From: Ectobius pallidus
Taxonomy: Eukaryota > Arthropoda > Insecta > Blattodea > Ectobiidae
Assembly: GCA_964059195.1 (NCBI GenBank)
Contig: CAXKWD010000005.1
Span: 152,673,265 to 152,737,264, forward strand
Reading direction: 5' to 3'
DNA length: 64,000 nucleotides
Shown: positions 50,458-61,000 of the stretch, one piece after another
Position numbering within the stretch: position 1 is the first letter of the stretch
Layout of the letters: each line of letters begins with the position of its first letter
Made by a program: the position numbers and the translations under genes
Notes under the pieces: model-generated
What the model saw: only the letters and a program-made list of their open reading frames with translations
Told to the model about the DNA's origin: nothing
The model's database searches: none

Positions 50458-50963
50458 CAGAGTGTTAATGAATAACACTGAAATATTTTACCCGCGTATA
50501 GGAGGAACATAGACATGCAACTTTTATTAGGAGATTTTTGCTCTATGATGTAACATGTGTATGCTAAAGGGCATTACAGTCATTACAATTTGGTGCTCAT
50601 AAGTCAATAATGAAGTGAAATAGGGTTAATATTTTCATTAAATTGACTTCATGCCTTCTTAGTCATTCATCAAAAGCTATATCATAACTTAGATTTTTCA
50701 TAATCTGCAAAATGTACAGTCTGATCACATGACTGGCCGCCAATGCATTAGTTTTCTTATTCATAACGAGAGTGTTAACAGCGAAGTTCCTTTGTTTTGC
50801 ATTTTTCAAATGTTAGAAGTGAATGGTGGCCATGCCCTGGGAGATTTTATGCTGTAACAGGAAAAATTGAATCCATAGAGCAAAAATTTCTTAATAAAAG
50901 TTCCTTGTCTATGTCCCCTCTATACACAGCTAAAATATTTCAGTGTCATTCATTAACACCCTG
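50458..50963. mobile_element. TA-flanked MITE with about 90-bp inverted ends
   Basis: CAGAGTGTTAATGAATAACA then CTGAAATATTTTA at the left is inverse to TAAAATATTTCAGTGTCATT then CATTAACACCCTG at the right. TA flanks both (50456-50457, 50964-50965). Further matching blocks are GGAACATAGACA / TGTCTATGTCCC and AACTTTTATTA / TAATAAAAGTT. Mariner/Tc1-type is likely. Confidence 0.75.
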
Positions 50964-51588
50964 TATGTGTAGTTAATTAAAACTCTGATGAAATGGGCAT
51001 TGTGATAAATTTAGTAGCATTTACAGCCTATTAAAATCACATTAGATTAATGTGTAGCCCCCTAACAACATTGCCTAAAGCTAGAACAGTAATAATTCTA
51101 ACATCCAGATGCCCATGTTTTTCTATTATTTATGCATGTCACAGTCCCAATTAACATGGATATTCAGGAGTTTGCTGTATGTTTGAAAACCTCAATTTGT
51201 TGTTGTTTTTTATTTCGTTAGGTAACATGTTCTACCATATGGGGTCTAAAGAAATATGAATGTACTGTTCGCTTAATCTAAATTTTGGAGTGTTAATGCG
51301 AACATTTCTTCTATTGTTGTACCCATGTGCATCTCTTTGTCGATTTTAATAATTAATTTTGGTGTTGACTTGCACTCCGAGATCTAATAAATAAAGTTCT
51401 ACAATTTTGTTAAAATTTCAGAAGTTTACAATGAGACCTAATGGTACTTTGTTTAATGATTCTAAGAATTCTCATTTTCAAAATCAGGTTATATCCGATT
51501 CTACGTGAACTCCCCAAGATAATAATTTATATCTCATGACTGTCTGCAAAAAGCAAAGCACAGATCTCATTATTGTATATAGTGTTCC

Positions 51589-51886
51589 CTATACAGGCCA
51601 TGGAGGCCTAGAGGGTTCCAGGAGATTGAGGCTCCCAGATTTTAGACATTTGGCACATGAAAGTGGTAAGGTTGACAGCCTTACGCACCGGCTGCCTTTA
51701 CCCCCAGGATTGCTCCTGGTACTCATTTCTGTTAGAGGCTGAGTTGACCCCAGGGCCATAGTGCCACCAGAAGGATTAGGCCAACTGAAAAACTCCAACG
51801 ACCTCATCGGGTATCGAACCCGCGACCTTCCAGTTTGTAGTGCAGCGCCTCAAGCACTATGCTATGGCATACCCCCCCTTATTGTA
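51589..51886 (-). mobile_element. tRNA-derived SINE, family A, full-length copy
   Basis: Inverse of 28825-29118 over its whole length: GGCCATGGAGGCC, GTACTCATTTCTGTTAGAGG, CCACCAGAAGGATTAGGCC, GGTATCGAACCCGCGACCTT. The head is at the right end. The copy lies about 90 bp upstream of the first exon of the candidate secreted-protein gene. Confidence 0.8.
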
Positions 51887-51972
51887 TATACTTGGGTATA
51901 TTTTATTTAATAAAAATGACCTGAAATTCTCAAAGGCCTGAACTTATACTAATTGTACGTTTTTTTTTCCAG

Positions 51973-52033
51973 ACTGAAAATGAAGATAATCATTGGAACT
52001 GTTAGCCTATTCTTCCTAGTCACTGCAGCATCT
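51973..52033 (+). CDS. Secreted-protein candidate, first coding exon (signal peptide)
   Basis: TTTTTTTTTCCAG is a strong acceptor (ends 51972). ATG at 51980 follows CTGAAA. The 18 codons encode a signal peptide and the donor is GTAAGT at 52034. Confidence 0.5.
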
Positions 52034-55000
52034 GTAAGTTAACGAAGTCATATAGCCTACTAGGGTATCCATACAATGTTTATGTATAAAAAGACATTTT
52101 AAACATTTTGGGGAAAAACTTGGGACAATTAAGGAAAAAGGGAACAACAATTTCATCCACAAAGTTTAGTAAATATTTAAAAATTTACCTTTGTCTCATG
52201 CACACAAATTATCCCAAATGACTTAAATTACATCTTAATTTTCTTCTGCAGACTGATGTAGATAATTTATTCCGAGGAAATAGATGCCTTGTTATCACTG
52301 TATTATTATTATTCTTCTTCTATGGCGTTGCAGTTCGGGATCGAACCATAGCCTCCGTTATCATCTGCCTCCATCTGGTTCTATCCTTGGCAATTGATGT
52401 CCACCTCCTGGTTTGGAGTAGGGTTTTAGCATCACTTGCCACTGTGTCAATCCAGCGGTCCCTGGGTCTTCCTATAGGCCTTCTACCTTCGATTTGGCTA
52501 AATAGTACTTTCTTGGGGATTCGATTATCTCCCATTCTGATGATGTGCCCAGCCCATTGCAGCCTGTGGTATCTGATGATGGTGGTTAACTTATTGTCTT
52601 TGTACAGATTGTATAATTCATTGTTATAGCGTATTCTCCACACACCATTATCTTGAACTGGGCCATATATCCTTCTTAAAATCCTTCTTTCGAAGGTGTC
52701 GATTAAGTTAGCGGCTTGTTTACTCATAGTCCAGGTCTCGCTGCACTGTATTATTCACTTTTATGTACCGGTATTTGATCAAGAAATGCATTTTCTTCTT
52801 ATGCTTTGTCATAAAAGTCAGCACATGATATCCCATTAAAGTGTGTTTTGACAATGCGCAAAGCCTTCACTGGTTAAACTTCCATTAAAGTAGTGTAAAA
52901 TACACTGGCCAATAAAAAAAAAGAAATAAATAATAAAACTGGGACATTTGAGCGTCCCCAATAAAACTTTCGGGACAGAAGGACAGTTTGGAAAGAAAAA
53001 AAAAGAAGAAAGAAAAAAAAAAGGGACTGTCTCAGGAAAAGCAGGATGAATGGACACCCTAACATACACTCCAACCTACCCTCTCCCTCTTTTCCCATGT
53101 TTTAGTTATCTTTTCTGTCTTGTTCCTCACTGTCTTCCATTTCTTTCACAACATTTTTTCATGCTCTTATCTACCACTTTGTCTTCATTATTCATGGTGT
53201 ATAGTCAAATGAGAAAATCTGTTTCTTTGTTAACCTTCAAAGGTGTACCGCACTTAAATTAAATACTTCCAAATTATGTTTCAGGCAGCACAACAGCAGG
53301 AGCTCTGCAATTTGAGGCAGCTAATCACAAATGGTAAAGTATCTTTCACCTAATATTGTCGTAATGTAATAATAGCTACTAATGTATTAAGTATGCTTAT
53401 AAGGCTTTAGTGGATGTATCTAATATTGCAGCTGAAGTGTAAGCCAAGGCTAAAAATACTGGATGAGTCTGCTAAAGTTTATGCGTACATTTTGCATACA
53501 ATATTTTTTAGTAAAAGCTCTGAAATTTTACCACTAATAATCTCAGTTTTTCAGTCATTTTCAATGATTATGCATAAAGAAAATAAAGATAATGGCGATT
53601 GTATCAGTAGTGCATGTTTACAAATTTGATTGCTGTGGATTGTTTCTTTTCCTTAAAAAACTTTTAAAGACATCGTTAAGATAATAATGTTGATTAATTA
53701 AACTAAATATATTTATTTCAATTGAATTTACACGTCATTTTTATAATATTTTCTGCAGCGAAACTTATTATGCCTTGTTAAATGAAGCAATAGTACAAGA
53801 GGCTCATTTGAATTCGCTTAACTGGCACTCGTAGCATGGTGGACTAAACGTAAGGTCAGTAATGCAAACTTCGTGCGTTTGAGTCCTCCCCAAATCATAA
53901 AAATTATAAGAAATTATTATGAGATTTATTTATTAAATTCAAGATGTCTAAATGACAAGGTTTACTATGCTTATTAATAGACAATGAACAATAAAACCCC
54001 TAACATATAAAATTGAATTGAATAATCATACACTGGGAGACTCTGTAAAGGCATCTAGGAGCAACTACATCCACTAGGGGTTACCGTGGCAACTTTACCG
54101 ACCTAGTATGGGTAAAATTACTTTACTGTACTATTACAGTAAAGTGCTACTTTCTGCCGTGTTAGTAGTCCGAGAAACAGTCACTTTGTGGAGCGTGTAC
54201 AAAAAATATTTTACTGGTTATTTAGGCTATAAACTGTAGGGAAAGACTTTCCCAAGTGCTGCGTTCTTAGCTGTTTATTCAATTTGAAATTTACGCAACC
54301 ATGGTGTTGCCTACATGTCGTCACAACACAGCAGGATTATAACGCATTTCATTGAATGGTGGAATAAATCACCTGAAATATTTAGCTACAGATGGTAGCC
54401 TAAAGCAGAGCAGGAAACTATGGTGTCAGGATTTAGACAACAGATGACATCACTCAATTGAATCACTCTCATGAAAAATTTCTATTGTCTATTGGCATGC
54501 AGAGTGGTGCATCATATATATGGATCAATAGTACAGCCAGCACTGGTGCGTGCTGTAGCATACATATGGCTGTAGCAATGAAGGGTTAATGAATGATAAA
54601 AGGTCATGATACTCCTCCTTATCATTTTTGTCATGGCAATGGGATAGAAAATAAAGAAAGAGAGGTCCTATTAAAAACCCAGGAACTAGTCCCTATAGTT
54701 TAAATGTTTTATACTATTGAAGTGGCTACCACATATTTGTGATAGATTAGATGGCAATGGGAACTATTACTGTGAAGGTTATGATAGTATATCTCAAGCA
54801 AACAAACACTACAATTAATGTATGTCAACCTTTAAGAAGTAAGCTGATAAAACTGAAAAATGGTCTAAGGTAATTATACGCTATTTACATGAGCACTATC
54901 TTGAGAAAGGCAATTAGCTTTCATACTGCTTTCAATAGCTTTCATTAGCTTGCAAAATGCAACGATGCACAGAAAGATCCAGAACTTCTGATTCAATCTA

Positions 55001-58000
55001 TAAGAATGCTGGATCTCATAATGAGTCTCCATTTTACTTGCAAGTACATGCATACTGGAGTTTTGTCAGCTTACCAAACTCGTCTAGCATCCTTTCCAGT
55101 GAGCACAGGGGCATGCTAGCCTTGATCAAGCACGTACCTAGCCTTGCTAAATTGACAAGTCCACTTCCTCAAAGTGCCTATCTGCTATCAATATGCAGTC
55201 TGGTAGAGCTCATTCGCTAAGTTAACATTCCCAATACCAAGCCTACATATATCCCGCAGGCATCAGTTCTGAAAATTACCAAACCCATAGTTTCTAGGGG
55301 TTCATTATAAGGTTATGAAGGTAAAGTGATCCCTGTATGGGCCATGGAGACCCGTAGCACATGAAGGTTGTCAGCCATATGCATTGGCCATTATTAAGTG
55401 CCAGTATGGTACTTTATGAGATTGTGTGGTGGACGAAAAAATGTCTGTCTGTCTGTCTGTCCGTGTGTCTGTACGCACGATAACTCAAATACGCTTTTTC
55501 GGATTTTCATGAAACTTGGGAAACACATTTATAATGTCCATGGGAAGAACCCTATTGATATTGAACCAAATCGGTTCACCGGTACCGGAGTAATGCCCAA
55601 TTTAGTGCCTATTTTAATAGATTATGGCGCCTTTCTAATAGAAAGGCGCCATCAGTCAAATACACTGTATCGGATTTCCATGAAACTTGGTATACCCATT
55701 TATGACGTCCATGAGAAGTGCCCTATTGAAGTTGAACCTAATCTGTTGACCGGTACCGTTGTAAAACCCAATTTAGTGTCTACTTTAAAGGCTCAATAAC
55801 TCAAATACGCTTTATCGGATATTTATGAAACTTCGTATACGCATTTATAATGTCCATGGAAGACGTTTATTGATATTGGACCAAATCGGTTGGCCAGTAC
55901 CGGAATAATGCCCAATTTAGTGTTTTTATGTTAATATATAAGAAGTCGCGATAACTCAAATATGCTTTATTGGATTTTCCTGAAATTTTGTATACCCATT
56001 TATAATGTACGTGGAAAGACGTCTACTGATATTGGACCAAATCGGTAGACCGGTACCGGAGTAAAACCTAATTTAGTGTATATTTTAAATACGCAGTAAC
56101 TCAAATACGCTTTACCGGATTTTTATGAAACTTGGTATACACATTTACAATATCCATGGGAAGACGTCTATTCATAATGGATAAAATCGGTTGACCTGTT
56201 TCGGAGTAATGCTCAATTTAGTGCCTATTTTATGGTAATATACGTATTCGAAAGAATTTATATAAAAAAAAATGAAAATCAGTTATCTTGACAACATAGC
56301 CTATTGTTTTACTGTGATTTTATAAGGCCTTGGAATTTAAAATACAGGTAGCTATGACAAAAAACATATTGATTTACATGCGCTTATCCAACGACCGTTA
56401 AAATGACCCAGGTGGCCGAGATGGTAGACCTTTCTTCTTCCGTAAGCCCTGCTTAATGAATAAATCTGGAGCTTAACTTGAAAATCAATTTAAAAAAAAC
56501 ATATTCTGCATATCATAATTGCAGTCATAACTGATTAAACAAAAAACATACTGGCACTTTGTTACATCAGTTTACCTGATTTTATTTTACTCATTTCTGT
56601 TAGAGGCTGAGTTTACCCCAGGGCCATAGTGCCACCAGAAGGATTAGGCCAATTGAAAAATCTCAATGACCTCATCAGGAATATAACCCGTAACCTTCCA
56701 GTTTATAGCGCAGTGCCTTAACCACTACCTCACTACCATTCTTGACAAGATGCTAGTAATAATTATTGCTTGCAAACTTATTGGCTTGATTATAGTTACA
56801 TGTTACTCATTTATTAAGTGCCGGAATGGTACTTTATGAGAATGTGTGCGGGATGAGAAAATGTCTGTCCATCTGTCTGTCCGTCCATGTGTCTGTACGC
56901 ACGATACTCAAATACGCTTTATCAGATTTTCATGAAACTTGGTATACACATTTATAATGTCCATGGCAAGAAGCCTATTTATTTTGGACCAAATTGGTTG
57001 ACCAGTACCAGAGTAACATGCTTTTTAAATGGGAAATTATGACTATACTACAATCATTGCTGATCATTGATTACCTTGACTCCAATGCAGTCAGATGTTT
57101 GATAATATTACAGGAGAAAAATTCCTGTGTACTGTCAAATAAAAATTTTCCTCATATGCAATATAATTATTAGCATGTCTTAATATTTTGGGGAGGGTTG
57201 TAGCCCCCATAGCTCCCCCAACCGAATACTCCCCAGCCACCAGTGCTGAATTTGGGGACTTACAATTAATTCTTAAAAGCACATCCGTTTTCATCATACT
57301 CAAACTGTAAGCTTGGCAGCCTAAACATCTGTACTTTTCTTTTTGGTGTTCGAGACATGGTCACTTGTAAACTGTGAGTATAAAAATGAAAAGACAAATT
57401 CTACTTGGATTTTTTGTTCAAGATACTTGTTCAGTGTTTATTGTAAAATATGTACTAATTTACATTTTTATTTTGTGTGTCTACAGAGACTTGGTATATG
57501 CAAACATTATATGGCTTAGTGCAGGGAAACACACGATCAATACAGGTAACTAAACAACTGTATTTTAGTCTGAGAGAATTGCCTGCAGTAAATTATGACA
57601 GAAGTGTAAAGTGCTTAGGTATCTATTTAGATAAATTATCCTGGGAACCTCACATTAGATAGATTTCCAGAGTAGTATTTTTGTTGAAAAGCTTAAAGAG
57701 CCATTTACCAATTAATTATGTAAGAACAGCATATTTTGCTTTTTTTCAAAGCATAATTACATACGGAATCTTATTATGGGGAAACAGCAGTCACGTTAAA
57801 CAAATATTGTTTCTTCAGAAAAAAGTTATCAGGATAATCTCGGATGAACATAAATTAGAAGACTGCAAACCACTGTTTATTAAATTACAATGTTTGACAG
57901 TCATAAATCTCTATATTTTACAAGCTATATCATATGTTAATAACAATTTATCAAACTATCACACTGGACAAGAAATTCACAGTTACAACACCAGGAACAA

Positions 58001-61000
58001 TAAACTTATCAATATTCCGTTTCATAGATTATCAAAGTCATTGAACAGTTATGAGGTATTAGGCATAAAAATGTATAACAAGCTCCCTCTAAAGATAACT
58101 CGGTTACCAGCAAAGCAATTTAAAAACAAGCTTTATAGTTTTCTTGTCAAAAATCTATTTTACTGTACAGAAGAATTTGTTCGATACGAGTTTTCAAGTT
58201 GACGTGTGTGCCAAGTAGACGTGTGACCTCTATTTTGTCATATAGGTCAGTGACCGAAACTTTTGTATGTATATTTTATTGTATTTATTGTAATATTATT
58301 TTAACCTTACTGACTTTGTCTATTGCAGTAATGCTTAATGGCAATAAAATTATTATTAATATTATTATTATTATGTAATCTGAAGAAAAAATCTAGTCCT
58401 GCACGGCAATTTGAACTTGGTTTTCAGCTTTATATGCTACATTAAATTAATTATATAATTATATAAGACCTTTATTCTCAAGTTAGGATATTTATTGTGC
58501 CTACGACTTTCGATTTCTCTGAACCATCATTGGATCTTCTTGTTTTGTAGAGTTGCAAGATGCCCTAATAGTCCAATCAAATTGTCATGAATGGATGCAA
58601 AATTTAGGGTAGAGCTAATTTTTTTATATGATGTCTGGGATGGTTTTGAGAGTAATTTCTGACATTTTGCCAACAAAATTTTTTGCCGCCAAAGCCGCCA
58701 TCTTGGAAAATCTTCAAAATTTTCGATTTTATTTCTGTTTTTGCCCATTATCTGCCAAAACACGCACCTGACAAAAATGTTGTATCATGTATCCTAAAAG
58801 AAGACTAAATTTGCTACATTTTGAGATCAAATTGAGTTTTCTACCATGAATAGTTTCGGAAATACAGCTCTCCGAATTTCAGCAACATTTTGCAAAAAAT
58901 TAAAAAATCTGAACTTTCAACTAGTTTTTGCTTGCTATCTTCTAAATGACCAAACCTATAGTAAAACTCCATATGGAAACTTAAACTAGAGGTAATTTGA
59001 AACTTGTCGAGTACTTTAAACTTATGCTACCTTTTACAGGTCACAAAATACAGAGGTTTAAAAATATATCTACTTCAACGATTGAATAATTACATGTGCG
59101 TACAAGTTAGGAGCAATAACGGCACAGAACATTCATTTATATACAAAAAGATTTATTTAGCTCGAGTTCTGGTGAAACATTGCATTGAATAACTTGTTGT
59201 CCATAGTCTTCGGCAGTTGACGTCTGCTATTTCGTCCGTGATGTTCACAATCTCGCCAGTGTTGATAAAGTTCTCTTCAGCGTCTTCATCCGAAAATTAA
59301 TTAAGTGGCTCATCAGGAGTGTCGTCATCCTCACTGTCAGAGGACAGGGCTATTAGTATGTTGTCACACGACTGCCCATTGCAATGTTTTACATATGATT
59401 GTGCACTTCAATCCAGCTTTACTACACCCACAAGTGTTTAAACACCCCTTCTTGGAGGTACCGGAAATACTTTTCAGAATTGATTCTGGAGCTGGCTCCT
59501 TCTTGGCTTTAAGGGGAACGAGGCCCCTTGGTGTGTTCACCCAGCCCCACTTCAAAGGGTCTTTGTATTCACAGAGTCATGCCTGAACTTAGTGGTATGT
59601 TCGCATGGCATGAAGTTGAACTGCATCACTGTTTTGGGCAGCCTCGCTGAGTTAAATTTCATTCTTCCTGCAGCTTTTACAAATATTCCGTGCCGAAGTT
59701 CGTCAAGTGTTTGTGTAGCAGGGTCTCCTCCATATAAGTGAACCAAAAAATGTTGGCCCACTTCAGCCACTTCTCCTGATGTAGCTTGAGGGTTCAGAAA
59801 TACATTAGCCTCCTCTTCTAGTTCAGGATGTTTCAAAATCGGCGAACAGAAGTGGGTTTTCCCGTGGCCAAAAACTGCAGATGTTGTGTCACAACCACTG
59901 AAAGCATGGATGAACAGCAGCATGTTGGAGAAGCTGTGGCGAAATGACTGCCTTGATTAGAAGATGTCTGCAGCTTTGCCTCTTCCGTACTTTTGGAGAT
60001 ATATGTATTCTTTATATGAGGGGATGGTAATGCAGTGAGGAAATAAGGTCTATGTCCTCCCCAACTACAAAGACAGTGTCGTATTGAGATGCTTTTGAGA
60101 AGGCAGTGCTAACAAGACATCTGCATCTTTAACAGCCTATTCCAGCTTTTTCCAATTCTACGAAGCGCCTCTTGTTGTTTTCATTGGTGAGAAAAGTTTC
60201 TTGTGAGCTTTTCAAAACAGTAGTTCTATCAAAGACGACATCAGGAGATGGACTCGTAGCCCGTCGGAGTCTCACAATTCTTTGTGCTTGTTTGATTAGC
60301 GTCTGAAGGATAACCATCGAAGATAACTGAAACCTTTGAGTCATAATGTGTCTGCAAATATTTCAAAATGCCTAAGGTTGCCTGGTTCAAACACATTAAA
60401 ACAGATGTATCCGGAGAGAACGGTATGCGGAGCAGTGACAAAGAGCCTCTTAGCGCCATTCCTCCGATAACATGTTTCCATTTTCGGAGAACTGTATCTG
60501 CTATAGGAAGTAATTTTTTTTCAGAGGACACTGCAAAAGTGTTCTTCTAAAATAAAACGCCGTTCTTTCCAAATCAAACTGCTGTACCTGTACTTTTCTT
60601 ATTATTTTCTTTTTACATTGTTTTTTTTTAGTCTTTTATCAATATAAATTCTTGGAAATACTGTTTTGGTTGTTAATTACAATGTAAACCTTAACTATAA
60701 GACAACACAGGCTTTTTACTGATAAACGCCATTTAGAATATCCTAGGCAAAACTAGACTTTCCTACCTTCGATAAGTTTTCTGAAATGTGAGGAGTTGTA
60801 GATACCTCTGTATCTGGTGACCTATAATAGGTATGAAAACATTAAATACTCAACTTGTTGCAAATTTACTCTACTTTAAAAGTTATCCTTCGAAATTTTA
60901 CTGATGGTTCGGTCATTTAGAAGATAGCGAGCAAAAACTAGTTGAAAGTTCAGATTTTTTTATTTTCTGCAAAATGTTGCTGAAATTCGGAGAGCTGTAT

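Noticed and set aside
52874..53098. Phe-rich membrane-like open frames
   Set aside because: They come from an A/G-rich low-complexity run (AAAGAAAAAAAAAAG type) read on the minus strand.
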